Positions 1-6,606 are shown, counted from the stretch's first letter. The stretch: DNA of 12,144 nt from JABMRF01 sp964434235 (GCA_964434235.1 CAYSUN010000036.1:1-12144); one strand, 5' to 3'. Numbers and translations: made by a program. The notes: generated by a model not told the origin, from the sequence alone.

Positions 1-22
1 GGGCTTCGCCTTTAAACGCACA

Positions 23-50
23 CACCAGCTTACGCTGGTGGTTTATTCTT
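23..50 (+). terminator. Hairpin with T-rich tail, probable terminator of a gene left of the window
   Basis: CACCAGC (23-29) and GCTGGTG (34-40) form a perfect 7-bp stem around a TTAC loop. The stem is followed by GTTTATTCTT. On the plus strand this is a plausible Rho-independent terminator for a gene ending left of the window. The tail is an interrupted T run, so it could also be a plain hairpin. Confidence 0.45.
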
Positions 51-58
51 CTAATTGA

Positions 59-87
59 AAAGCCACCAGTTAATAACTGGTGGCTTT
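59..87 (-). terminator. Rho-independent terminator of the 1322-92 gene pair
   Basis: A perfect 14-bp inverted repeat: 59-72 pairs with 74-87, with core GCCACCAGTTA/TAACTGGTGGC. Read on the minus strand it starts four bases after the TAA of the small gene at 92 and is followed by TTTTCAATTAG. The flanking A and T bases make it usable in both directions. Confidence 0.8.
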
Positions 88-91
88 GTAT

Positions 92-430
92 TTATTGTTG
101 TTTCTTGGCTTGCAACTTCGCCAAATCTTCAACCGCCTTTTTGTATTTGGCAGACTTTTTCTTTTGTGTATGAAATATCCACTGACACAATCTAGCTGTG
201 TCTGAATCACGATACCAAACTTTGAATTTTACGGGATACTCGTTTTTACTTTCTTGAAGTCTTTTTACGAGATCAAGCTTAATCTTGAAAACCTTAACAT
301 TAGTATCAACTGTAGTTGGCAAGTTTTCCATGTCGGTAGAGAGATTCAAGCTCTCAAGAGCCATTGTAATTACTTGATTGGTTCCCATGTCAAGGGGCTC
401 AATGTAAAATTGTTTTTGTTTATCTACCAT
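92..430 (-). CDS. Hypothetical protein, 112 aa, lysine-rich C-terminus
   Basis: I do not recognise this protein. It is soluble-looking, with no signal peptide or membrane segment and one cysteine (Cys82). The middle (about residues 44-75) alternates hydrophobic and charged residues as in beta strands. The end (about 89-112) is a lysine/alanine/glutamine-rich helix that could bind nucleic acid or simply be disordered. The ATG at 430 is supported by AAGGAG at 436-441 with a five-base spacer. That SD lies inside the last codons before the start and next to the upstream phosphatase's stop; the two genes overlap by 11 bases in different frames. This implies one transcript and probably translational coupling. 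A strong terminator follows directly. The overlap suggests a joint role with the phosphatase, but no function can be read from the sequence. Confidence 0.75.
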   Translation of the reverse strand: MVDKQKQFYIEPLDMGTNQVITMALESLNLSTDMENLPTTVDTNVKVFKIKLDLVKRLQESKNEYPVKFKVWYRDSDTARLCQWIFHTQKKKSAKYKKAVEDLAKLQAKKQQ

Positions 431-1322
431 TGAAACTCCTTATGAGATTGTAGAATTCTGAAAAGCAATTGTGGTGGATAAAAAATATTTCACCGTGAGT
501 TTGTTTAAGAACTTGATCAATTATATATCCTCCATTTCCCACAACTTTTTCATTTATCATTTCAATCTCTAAGCAAAGAAAACCAAGCTTTTTAGAAATC
601 CCATAAATTGGCTGAAAATCCCAAGGCGTTTGAATTCCTGGTTTCAAAATAACTGCACCAACTTCACTTTTCCAAAGACGTGCCATCATGATTCCGATGC
701 TTCCATCAGAAGTTGAATATTTGAACTGGTTTTCTCCCTTTGGATCAAACAAGCTTTGCACGAAACTTGAATATTCACAAGCTGGATCACGAATCAACCA
801 ACGTTGATCTTTTAGTGTTTTACTTCCATCAATTACCAACTGCTCATGCATTTCTGGATTAGTGAAAAGTCGATGGACCTTGTCACTGTCTGGTCGATAA
901 TAAAAAATTTCTTGTGTGTTTACATCGCCCACGGCAGAAGCAATAACTTCATCATCGTATACCAGTGAAATCATAGTACCGATTCCATGCGACTGTCCGC
1001 GAGTAAAAGCTTTTGTGCCGTCAAGCGGATCGATAGTAAAATAAACTTTATTTTTTTTCAAAGTACAAGGAACAACCAAATTACTTTCTTCTGCCACGAT
1101 TCCAAATTTGGGAAACACTTCCCTTAGCATTTTGATGTACACTTCTTGAGCAGCCAAGTCAGCATTCGTAAAAACGTCAGCTGAAATACCGTCATAGCCT
1201 AATTTTGCTGTTGAATTGAATGAAAGTCGGTTTTGTCGAATAACTACGATTGCTCGACGAACCAATTCTTTCAGAATCAGACCAATAGCACTGCCTGTCA
1301 GTTGCCCATACTTTCTATTCAT
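420..1322 (-). CDS. Inositol monophosphatase-family phosphatase (IMPase/CysQ-like)
   Basis: A Mg2+-dependent phosphomonoesterase of the FIG superfamily (inositol monophosphatase, fructose-1,6-bisphosphatase, 3'(2'),5'-bisphosphate nucleotidase). Visible signature residues are the metal-binding EE in VAEES (76-80), the diagnostic DPLDGT (98-103), the GD near 132-133 and the C-terminal WD at 234-235. At 300 aa it is slightly longer than a typical 260-280 aa member. The usual WDxAAG site reads WDFQP here, so the residues after the catalytic Asp differ. The substrate cannot be settled: nucleotidase (pAp) activity is as likely as a sugar or inositol phosphate. Start at 1322 is fixed by GGAGGT (1327-1332), four bases upstream, and by a near-consensus promoter at 1356-1384. 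It is first in a unit with the overlapping 112-aa gene. Confidence 0.9.
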   Translation of the reverse strand: MNRKYGQLTGSAIGLILKELVRRAIVVIRQNRLSFNSTAKLGYDGISADVFTNADLAAQEVYIKMLREVFPKFGIVAEESNLVVPCTLKKNKVYFTIDPLDGTKAFTRGQSHGIGTMISLVYDDEVIASAVGDVNTQEIFYYRPDSDKVHRLFTNPEMHEQLVIDGSKTLKDQRWLIRDPACEYSSFVQSLFDPKGENQFKYSTSDGSIGIMMARLWKSEVGAVILKPGIQTPWDFQPIYGISKKLGFLCLEIEMINEKVVGNGGYIIDQVLKQTHGEIFFIHHNCFSEFYNLIRSFNGR

Positions 1323-1355
1323 AGCTACCTCCAGTGTAAAGAATCTTGACTTGAT

Positions 1356-1384
1356 ATAATACTAAAAAATTTGCGGTTTGTCAA
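1356..1384 (-). promoter_or_regulatory. Near-consensus sigma-70-type promoter for the phosphatase unit
   Basis: On the minus strand TTGACA (1379-1384, a perfect -35) is followed by exactly 17 bases and TATTAT (1356-1361, 5 of 6 to the -10 consensus). The predicted transcript start is near 1349, giving a leader of about 27 bases that contains the GGAGGT ribosome site. Confidence 0.85.
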
Positions 1385-1582
1385 TCCTAATCAATTTGCG
1401 TGTTTTTTTAGAAATATTTTTTTGTTTATCAAAAAATTAAATATATTTTGTAAAGAAAGTTAACTTTTCATGATTATTAAGAATTTACATAAAATTAATC
1501 TAAAACCTAATTTATAGTCCAAATATGTAGTCATTTTTTTAGCTTATTTTAGACATATAAAGTTAAAATTCGTTAAATTAGA
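1385..1582. other. AT-rich intergenic stretch between divergent promoters
   Basis: This is the body of the 379-base gap between the phosphatase start (1322) and the cold-shock gene (1702). The two promoters of that gap are listed separately and point away from each other. The rest is very AT-rich and I see no coding frame or RNA gene. The only regularity is a perfect 12-bp palindrome, AAAGTTAACTTT, at 1456-1467, which may be chance in such DNA. Confidence 0.6.
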
Positions 1583-1611
1583 TTGACAATTATAAAAATA
1601 TATGATATCAT
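1583..1611 (+). promoter_or_regulatory. Promoter of the cold-shock gene
   Basis: TTGACA (1583-1588, perfect -35), 17-base spacer, then TATCAT (1606-1611, 5 of 6). The expected start of transcription is about 1618, leaving an untranslated leader of about 84 bases before the ATG at 1702, long for this compact window. Confidence 0.85.
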
Positions 1612-1638
1612 TCTATTGAATTTATACTAATATATACA

Positions 1639-1691
1639 TTTAGAAAAACAGTCGAGTTTCTATTTATATTAGAAATTCGTTTAATTCTAAA
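1639..1691 (+). promoter_or_regulatory. Foldable 5' leader of the cold-shock mRNA, possible thermosensor
   Basis: The leader contains a 10-bp stem (1653-1662 with 1670-1679, one G-U pair, loop TTTATAT). It is enclosed by a second 7-bp stem, TTTAGAA (1639-1645) with TTCTAAA (1685-1691). A competing stem, TAGAAA (1641-1646) with TTTCTA (1657-1662), cannot form together with these. No SD precedes the ATG. Leaders of cspA-type mRNAs in Enterobacteria are known to switch structure with temperature. A similar role here is an inference from position and pairing only. Confidence 0.5.
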
Positions 1692-1701
1692 CAAAAAATA
1701 C

Positions 1702-1899
1702 ATGACAGGTACAATCAAGAAGTTAACTGAAAAAAATTTCGGTTTCATTACTCCTGACGAAGGTGGTGATGACTTATTCTTCCATGCCAACAATCTAGTT
1801 GATGTAGAATTTACTGCATTAAAAGAAGGTGACAAAGTTGAATTCGTAGTAATCGATACTGATAAAGGATCAGCAGCTGACAAAGTTAGTAAGAAATAA
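1702..1899 (+). CDS. Cold-shock domain protein (CspA family)
   Basis: A 65-residue single cold-shock domain, the normal length of bacterial Csp proteins, which bind single-stranded RNA/DNA and act as RNA chaperones. The RNP1-like strand is NFGFI (11-15; usually KGFGFI), with the invariant FGFI aromatics. The RNP2-like strand is LFFHANNL (25-32; usually VFVHFS), where Phe-His is kept and the next residue is Ala instead of Phe/Tyr. The end, KEGDKVEFVVIDTDKG, is the typical closing strand region. The start is fixed by the family's MTGTIKKL opening; there is no SD. It is monocistronic, with its own promoter, a long leader and a strong terminator, the arrangement expected for a highly and separately regulated gene. 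It is the only plus-strand gene in the window. Confidence 0.96.
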   Translation: MTGTIKKLTEKNFGFITPDEGGDDLFFHANNLVDVEFTALKEGDKVEFVVIDTDKGSAADKVSKK

Positions 1900-1910
1900 T
1901 TTCTTTTAAC

Positions 1911-1950
1911 TATAAACAAAAAATCCGCGTTTGCGGATTTTTTGTTTATA
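1911..1950. terminator. Bidirectional terminator between convergent genes
   Basis: A perfect 18-bp inverted repeat: 1911-1928 pairs with 1933-1950 around a GTTT loop. The core is ATCCGC/GCGGAT, flanked by A6 on one side and T6 on the other. It therefore works for the cold-shock gene ending at 1899 on the plus strand and for the membrane protein gene ending at 1964 on the minus strand. Confidence 0.93.
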
Positions 1951-1963
1951 AATTTTGTTTATA

Positions 1964-3583
1964 TTAAACTTGTTCATCCATGAAGTCATCCTTCTTGTCT
2001 TTGATAAAGCCAAATAAACCTTCAAAAACCTCAATTAATAGCTTATAAGGAGCTTCGATAATAACATCCATGATAATTGCTAATAGATTAATTTTTGAGA
2101 ACTTTACTGACATCCAGCGTCCGAGACTAATAAACGGCATAGAAAAGAAATCTATTAACGCTGTTATAATGTTTTGTCTTTGATTGACAATAAGTAACTC
2201 CTTGACTGGACGTCTAATTCTAATTCCAAAGAAGCTGACCAAAGTTAAAAATAGAATGAATATTAAACTACTGAAAAAATTAAAATCTAAAATACTTAAT
2301 CCCCAAAATAAAACCATCAATGAAAAAATAAAGCTGAGTGCGTAAATAAAATGGAATAATGAGTTTTTTACTTTGCCATGCTTTTTAGCATCTTTCAGTT
2401 CATAATGCTTTACTTCTCCAGTATTAAAGGCAATTTGGTTTATTTCACTAATAATTTTTAGAGTATTTTCTTTCTTCGGCATTCGAATCATCATAGCGAC
2501 CATAAACATCAAAAATGGTGGGAACAAAATGTTAATTGCTAGGGTTATTCTGTTTATTTTGCCAGTTAAATATATATCCATTGGCAATTCAATAATTAAA
2601 GCTAAAATCATTTTTGTAAAAAAGACATACACGATTGATCGCAAAACTCCTCGTCTTAATTTAGCATTAACACCTTTATATCTCTTAGTTACAGCTTTTT
2701 TTACTTCAGTTTCTAGCTTTTCAGGATCAGTAAAGGGTGCTTCTGGGTTTTTTGCGTTTTCTTCAATGATGTCGCGTAAAGTCCAAAAAACTATAGCCTT
2801 TTTATTTAATATTTTTTGAACTTGTTTTGCCCAAGGATGGTGTAATTGTTTTTCTAATTCTGAAAGTATTTTGTTTACATTATTTGCTATTGTTAAAATA
2901 GTTTTTTCGTCAGCATTTTGCCAATTTGGATAATATAAATTGAATAAAAGCGAACGCATCATATGTTCATCCCAACGAAATAAAACCTTAAAACAAGTTA
3001 GATAAATTTGTAATTCTTTTTCCTTTTCATCAGTAATTTCATCTGAACTGTCTTTTAAAATTATTTGATTATTGTAAACAGAAAACATGGCATTAGCCAA
3101 AGCTTTTTCTTTGTCTGGTGGAATTAAAAAGGCTTCAATTTCTACGGCCGCCATCTGCAAAAAATAATTATACATGTTCTGATCAACTTTCCCATCAATT
3201 TCTTTAATTCTTGTTAATAGTTGGTTGTATTTTTGGATTATTAAATCTATTTCATCAACCATCTTCAAAGGGATAGCTTTTTTAATGTAACCACCACGCA
3301 CAAGCTCTTGAAGCAAATGTTTTGTCATGTTTTGGTGGTGAAATTTATCCAATAAATAATTTTCTGTAATAAATTTTTCGTACAAAAGTTTTCTTTTTAA
3401 AATTCGAAAAATTCCATTTTTTCTTATTAAATGTTCTTCTTGGTAATCAACAGCATTTCTAATTATTTCATAAACTCGAGCAGCTTTGCCAATAACACTG
3501 TTAACCTTTAGTAATTCGCTTTTATCTAATTCAGGCTCTTTCCTTAATAAACTTTTGGTTAGGCGAGAGATTATTTTTGACAT
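1964..3583 (-). CDS. Conserved-looking membrane protein, 539 aa, unknown function
   Basis: I cannot assign this to a named family. The first 310 residues are mostly helical, soluble and rich in Lys/Glu. Then come four likely membrane segments at about 315-336, 346-366, 409-430 and 434-455, in two pairs separated by a charged loop (367-405). The first segment contains ELP (332-334), an acidic residue and a proline inside the membrane. A C-terminal amphipathic region (470-525, with a similar IIEAPYK around 508-514) may lie along the membrane. There is no signal peptide, so the large N-terminal part is probably cytoplasmic. The start at 3583 has no clear SD (upstream is AT-only) but sits about 50 bases after a very good promoter. 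The gene stands alone between its promoter and the terminator at 1911-1950. A transporter or membrane scaffold are both possible; nothing decides between them. Confidence 0.85.
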   Translation of the reverse strand: MSKIISRLTKSLLRKEPELDKSELLKVNSVIGKAARVYEIIRNAVDYQEEHLIRKNGIFRILKRKLLYEKFITENYLLDKFHHQNMTKHLLQELVRGGYIKKAIPLKMVDEIDLIIQKYNQLLTRIKEIDGKVDQNMYNYFLQMAAVEIEAFLIPPDKEKALANAMFSVYNNQIILKDSSDEITDEKEKELQIYLTCFKVLFRWDEHMMRSLLFNLYYPNWQNADEKTILTIANNVNKILSELEKQLHHPWAKQVQKILNKKAIVFWTLRDIIEENAKNPEAPFTDPEKLETEVKKAVTKRYKGVNAKLRRGVLRSIVYVFFTKMILALIIELPMDIYLTGKINRITLAINILFPPFLMFMVAMMIRMPKKENTLKIISEINQIAFNTGEVKHYELKDAKKHGKVKNSLFHFIYALSFIFSLMVLFWGLSILDFNFFSSLIFILFLTLVSFFGIRIRRPVKELLIVNQRQNIITALIDFFSMPFISLGRWMSVKFSKINLLAIIMDVIIEAPYKLLIEVFEGLFGFIKDKKDDFMDEQV

Positions 3584-3639
3584 AATATTAAATAAATATA
3601 CTAATTATCGTTTATTTTTGACAAACTTAAACTGAATAA

Positions 3640-3668
3640 ATTATAGCAAATTTTATCTATTTTGACAA
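3640..3668 (-). promoter_or_regulatory. Promoter of the 539-aa membrane protein gene
   Basis: On the minus strand TTGTCA (3663-3668, 5 of 6), 17-base spacer, TATAAT (3640-3645, perfect). The spacer ends in TGC, which makes an extended -10, TGCTATAAT. The same 9-mer recurs at 6091-6099 and 6557-6565. Confidence 0.88.
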
Positions 3669-3716
3669 TTCAAGGATGAAAACAGAAAAAGCCGTAGACT
3701 TTAAATTTAAAAAACA

Positions 3717-3743
3717 AATACCGCTATTAAAGTTAGCGGTATT
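3717..3743 (-). terminator. Terminator of the DUF389/CxxC/CcdA operon
   Basis: A perfect 10-bp stem: AATACCGCTA (3717-3726) with TAGCGGTATT (3734-3743), loop of seven. On the minus strand it begins 12 bases after the stop of the CcdA-like gene and is followed by TGTTTTTTAAATTT, a good U-tract. Confidence 0.88.
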
Positions 3744-3755
3744 ATTTAAATTAGT

Positions 3756-4424
3756 TTATATAAAAAGCATTATTGCACCAAGGGCAATTAAGAATAGACC
3801 AATACAAAGACGCATCCATTTTTTGTTTTCTTTTCTCCACTCATTAACTTTTTCTGGCGATAAACCAAAATATACTGCGAACAAAATTATAAGCAATGGT
3901 AATACGAAAATTAAGTTATAGATTATTAAGTAAACTAGGGCGCTCAACCAAGAATGTTTTTCTGCTAAAAGAGATAATATCGCCAAATAAACTCCGCCCG
4001 TACAAGGGAGTTCAAATAAAGCCACTAAAACACCAAGGATAATAGCTGCAGGCAAAGTAGCTTTTTTTATATATTTATTCAAAATAGCTTTTTTTGAATC
4101 AGGAATAGCCAATGTAAAACCCTTACCAGCCCAAATAATTTCTTTCAAATTGATTAAACCAAGGACTATAGATAAACAAGCAGTTAAATAATAAAAAACT
4201 TTGGTGATATGAACGCTTTGAATAAAACTTAATAAACCTAAACCTGAAAGTAAATAAACAAGAAAAACAATAGAAATATAAACTAAACCAATCAACAGCA
4301 TCTTTCGTTTATTTTTAACACTCATTAAATACAAAATTAAAAAAATCAAAACCGCAAAAGCACATGGATTAAGAGAATCGATAGCAGCTGAGCCAATGAT
4401 TAGCGGAACGGTAATATTATACAT
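3756..4424 (-). CDS. CcdA-like thiol-disulfide transmembrane protein
   Basis: Belongs to the CcdA/DsbD-beta family, which passes reducing equivalents from cytoplasmic thioredoxin across the membrane to extracytoplasmic thiol proteins. At 222 aa with about six hydrophobic segments it has the usual CcdA size. The two signature cysteines are present in context: NPC at 19-21 near the start of the first segment, and PC at 140-141 in ELPCTGG at the matching point of the second half, the pseudo-symmetric pair that forms the membrane-embedded disulfide. Two more cysteines (83, 207) are probably incidental. No SD precedes the ATG; the gene starts 20 bases after the CxxC protein's stop and ends the operon. 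No cytochrome c maturation genes are in view, so a role in general envelope disulfide reduction, perhaps acting on the cysteine-rich neighbours, is more likely than heme-protein assembly. Confidence 0.9.
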   Translation of the reverse strand: MYNITVPLIIGSAAIDSLNPCAFAVLIFLILYLMSVKNKRKMLLIGLVYISIVFLVYLLSGLGLLSFIQSVHITKVFYYLTACLSIVLGLINLKEIIWAGKGFTLAIPDSKKAILNKYIKKATLPAAIILGVLVALFELPCTGGVYLAILSLLAEKHSWLSALVYLIIYNLIFVLPLLIILFAVYFGLSPEKVNEWRKENKKWMRLCIGLFLIALGAIMLFI

Positions 4425-4444
4425 ATTTTATTAAAAATTTTTCA

Positions 4445-4750
4445 TTATAAATAATTTTTATACCTTCCTTTTTCAAAAAATTCGATTATGGCTTCTTTAA
4501 TAAACCATGTTTTATATTTGCCATTTTCAAAATTGTCTAATATGGTAGCTAATTTTCCATTTTTGAATTGTTCCAAAAAATAGCTTGCTTGCTCAGCATT
4601 AATTTCTGGACAACCAGAACATTTTCGAACTGGTTCAATCCAATTACTTGGTTGGTAGTCCAAAACATAGGTTTCAATACCTTGAGCTAATAACTGTTTT
4701 TTGTCACTTTCTGAAAAGCCAGTTAAATCGAATTTTGGTTCTTTGTTCAT
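4445..4750 (-). CDS. Small CxxC protein, 101 aa, unknown
   Basis: I do not recognise a family. The protein is soluble and has no signal peptide. It holds a single CSGC motif (44-47), whose spacing would suit either a redox-active disulfide or half of a metal site; there are no other cysteines and no histidine. The second half (51-101) is helical, with aromatic-rich ends such as KTWFIKEAIIEFFEKGRYK (80-98). The stop of the upstream DUF389 gene is two bases before this ATG, so the two are almost certainly co-translated; no SD is visible. Its place between a cysteine-rich membrane protein and a CcdA-like carrier suggests a thiol function, for example handing electrons to CcdA from the cytoplasm. 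It lacks the thioredoxin WCGPC and fold markers, so this is only a guess from context. Confidence 0.8.
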   Translation of the reverse strand: MNKEPKFDLTGFSESDKKQLLAQGIETYVLDYQPSNWIEPVRKCSGCPEINAEQASYFLEQFKNGKLATILDNFENGKYKTWFIKEAIIEFFEKGRYKNYL

Positions 4751-4752
4751 AT

Positions 4753-6069
4753 TTATTCAGTTATGATTTTAGAATCTTCAGGAATAGTTGTTTCTTCATT
4801 AAAACATGGTGTTCCACCAGCAAATAAAATATCTTCACATAAACCACTGTCTTCATTATATTTTTGTCCAGGAAATTCTCGACCATCGCTACAAGCAATA
4901 ATTTTAGGACAAATCGGACAACCATGTTCTTCTGGATATGCTCTAGTAATTTTTTGATTATTTATACTGACTGGACATTTGATAATATTTAAATTTAGCT
5001 CTTCTGCTAGTGGTGCTGGCTGATCACTGGTAATTTTTGTTTTAAATAAATTATTAAATCCTTCACCTGGAAGTACAACCGGAATTATTGTGGTGTTTAG
5101 AATTATAGTGTTTTTCAATCTCTTATTCAAGACACTTTCAACCGCCTTAATTTGCTCTTCTGAAACATTTTCTTTGGCTTGAAGTGTTAGGCTAATTGTA
5201 GTTATGCCATTTCGCTCATCAGTTTTTAAGTCGGAAATTGAAACATTGGATAAACTTGAATTCACAACATCTTTAATGATCGTAGTTTTCTTTACACTTG
5301 AGGCTGTTTGAATAGTTGTTAAAACTAAAGGAATAATCATAATGATTAACAAAAGCAAACTCCACCTAAACCCTGATTTCATTTTTTCAGTTGCAGTTTC
5401 TGAATGTTGTTTTAAATTGGAAATTAAAAATAAAATGGACGCTGCAAAAGTAATAGCAATTAAATTAGACAAATATAAAAGAAAAGCCCCAGCTGCGGAG
5501 TCAAAATCACCTCGTGCCAAAGAAAGTCCAATCGTGGCTATCGGTGGGACCAAAGCAGCAGCCACAACAACTCCAGAAATGGCTGAACCTATTTTGGGAT
5601 AAGTAATAATAAAAGCTCCAACAAATCCTGAGGCTAAGCCAACCAAAAGCTCTAATAGTGTTGGTGATGTTCTCGATAAAAATTCTTTATTTTCAATAGT
5701 TAGATCTGGGGCAATTAAACCGACAACAAGGGAAATTATAATTATAAGTAATGTAGCCTTAAGTATGGTAATTAAGGATTTTTGAAGAATCCCGCTTCGC
5801 CCCATGGTTATGCCGAGCGCCATGCCCAAAATTGGCCAGACCATAGGTGCTAATAACATTCCACCGATAACTACGGCTGCTGAATCAATTATAATACCAA
5901 GTGAAATTATAAACCCAGCAAATAAAGTTAAAACAAAAAAATCAAAATCCCCTTCTCCGTTGTTTTTGATTTGATTATAAACTTTTGTCTGTCGTTTTTC
6001 AGCAATAAAAAACGATTTAAATAGATGTCTTTTTAATTGTTTTGTATCTTGTATTTTTGATTCTGTCAT
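4753..6069 (-). CDS. DUF389 membrane protein with six-cysteine C-terminal tail
   Basis: The core (about 42-250) is a clear DUF389 protein (TIGR00341-like), a family of uncharacterised multi-pass membrane proteins. The hallmark stretches are DSAAVVIGGMLLAPMVWPIL (62-81, typically DSxxVIIGAMLIAPLMxPI), the VVVAAALVPPIATIGLSLA helix (167-185) and GAFLLYLSNLIAI (194-206). I count about seven hydrophobic segments, the last at 235-254. A soluble alpha/beta region follows (262-335), as in many family members. The unusual part is the end: residues 360-438 carry six cysteines (365, 384, 387, 393, 411, 422), including CPIC (384-387), in a short Gly/Pro-rich context typical of disulfide-bonded or metal-binding modules. 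First gene of the operon; the ATG at 6069 has no SD and lies about 16 bases from the predicted transcript start. Confidence 0.9.
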   Translation of the reverse strand: MTESKIQDTKQLKRHLFKSFFIAEKRQTKVYNQIKNNGEGDFDFFVLTLFAGFIISLGIIIDSAAVVIGGMLLAPMVWPILGMALGITMGRSGILQKSLITILKATLLIIIISLVVGLIAPDLTIENKEFLSRTSPTLLELLVGLASGFVGAFIITYPKIGSAISGVVVAAALVPPIATIGLSLARGDFDSAAGAFLLYLSNLIAITFAASILFLISNLKQHSETATEKMKSGFRWSLLLLIIMIIPLVLTTIQTASSVKKTTIIKDVVNSSLSNVSISDLKTDERNGITTISLTLQAKENVSEEQIKAVESVLNKRLKNTIILNTTIIPVVLPGEGFNNLFKTKITSDQPAPLAEELNLNIIKCPVSINNQKITRAYPEEHGCPICPKIIACSDGREFPGQKYNEDSGLCEDILFAGGTPCFNEETTIPEDSKIITE

Positions 6070-6090
6070 AAAATTATTGTTATTAATATT

Positions 6091-6099
6091 ATTATAGCA
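6091..6099 (-). promoter_or_regulatory. Extended -10 promoter of the DUF389 operon
   Basis: On the minus strand TGCTATAAT, a perfect -10 (6091-6096) with the TGn extension. The -35 region is a run of T and A with no good match, which is usual for extended -10 promoters. The expected transcript start is near 6084, giving a very short leader. Confidence 0.75.
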
Positions 6100-6115
6100 A
6101 ATTAAGATAAAATAA

Positions 6116-6141
6116 AAAAATCGCCCATTAAGACGATTTTT
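6116..6141 (-). terminator. Terminator of the four-helix membrane protein gene
   Basis: AAAAATCG and CGATTTTT (6116-6123 and 6134-6141) form an 8-bp stem that can be lengthened inward by G-U pairs. It starts four bases after the gene's TAA and is followed on the minus strand by TTATTTTATC. The operon promoter at 6091 follows directly. Confidence 0.75.
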
Positions 6142-6145
6142 AATA

Positions 6146-6532
6146 TTAAGCTACAGAAATTAGTAAGTACGATCCAAGAAGAAAGCTGAAGACCGTGGCT
6201 ACAATATAAACCCAGTCAGTTTTTAATGCCCATTTTACTGTTTTCATCATGGCTTCTGGGAAGAATAATAGATTTAAACCTTTTAATAAAGTAATCCAAC
6301 CAATTAAAGTAATCACAATTCGCCAAGCATCTTGCCAAATATTGTGACTAAAAATTATTAAAAGTCCAAGAATTGAGGTTAATACACCAAACAAGAAAAG
6401 CCAGCCTTCATCATGTTTGATGTCTTTGAACATTTTGAATAAAAACTTTTTCCGAAGAAGAAGCAAGAATCCCATAATAATAAAAAATAATCCGAGAACT
6501 TGACCTAAAATAATTGATGTTGTCATGAACAT
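6146..6532 (-). CDS. Small four-helix membrane protein, 128 aa, unknown
   Basis: Four hydrophobic segments at about 6-26, 43-62, 70-92 and 108-126 make up nearly the whole protein; no signature residues point to a substrate. Between segments two and three is HNIWQDAWR, a polar, aromatic-rich turn. The frame is open to an ATG at 6580, but that start lies upstream of the -10 element at 6557-6565. Translation from a transcript of this promoter must use the ATG at 6532 (given here) or at 6526. The 16 residues removed are Asn-rich and unlike a signal. No SD is visible at either start. The gene is a single transcription unit between its own promoter and terminator. Family membership is unknown to me; a small integral membrane protein of the kind often found in Patescibacteria is as far as the sequence goes. 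Confidence 0.75.
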   Translation of the reverse strand: MFMTTSIILGQVLGLFFIIMGFLLLLRKKFLFKMFKDIKHDEGWLFLFGVLTSILGLLIIFSHNIWQDAWRIVITLIGWITLLKGLNLLFFPEAMMKTVKWALKTDWVYIVATVFSFLLGSYLLISVA

Positions 6533-6556
6533 ATTTTTGAAGTTATTTATAATATT

Positions 6557-6565
6557 ATTATAGCA
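6557..6565 (-). promoter_or_regulatory. Extended -10 promoter of the four-helix membrane protein
   Basis: TGCTATAAT on the minus strand, inside a 16-mer (TGCTATAATAATATTA, 6550-6565) identical to the one at 6084-6099. It lies directly after the terminator of the preceding operon and decides the start codon of the gene downstream. Confidence 0.75.
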
Positions 6566-6573
6566 TAAATAAA

Positions 6574-6599
6574 AAACCACCCAAAATTTTGGATGATTT
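6574..6599 (-). terminator. Terminator of the 8325-6607 operon
   Basis: A hairpin centred on the palindrome CCAAAATTTTGG (6581-6592), extended outward by A-T, C-G and G-U pairs. On the minus strand it is followed by a TTTTTT run (6571-6576). It starts about eight bases after the stop at 6607. Confidence 0.8.
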
Positions 6600-6606
6600 C
6601 GTGTTC

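Noticed and set aside
1456..1467. 12-bp palindrome AAAGTTAACTTT
   Set aside because: It is far from both promoters and single; a palindrome of A and T mostly is expected by chance in this AT-rich gap.
1608..1919. 103-residue minus-strand frame
   Set aside because: It is the antisense of the cold-shock gene and its leader; the plus-strand protein is certain.
2529..2819. 96-residue plus-strand frame
   Set aside because: It lies wholly inside the antisense of the 539-aa membrane protein gene, has no ribosome site or promoter, and is explained as a shadow.
3676..3921. 81-residue plus-strand frame
   Set aside because: It crosses the operon terminator at 3717-3743 and is antisense to the CcdA-like gene; its Lys/Ile-rich content is a product of AT-rich DNA.
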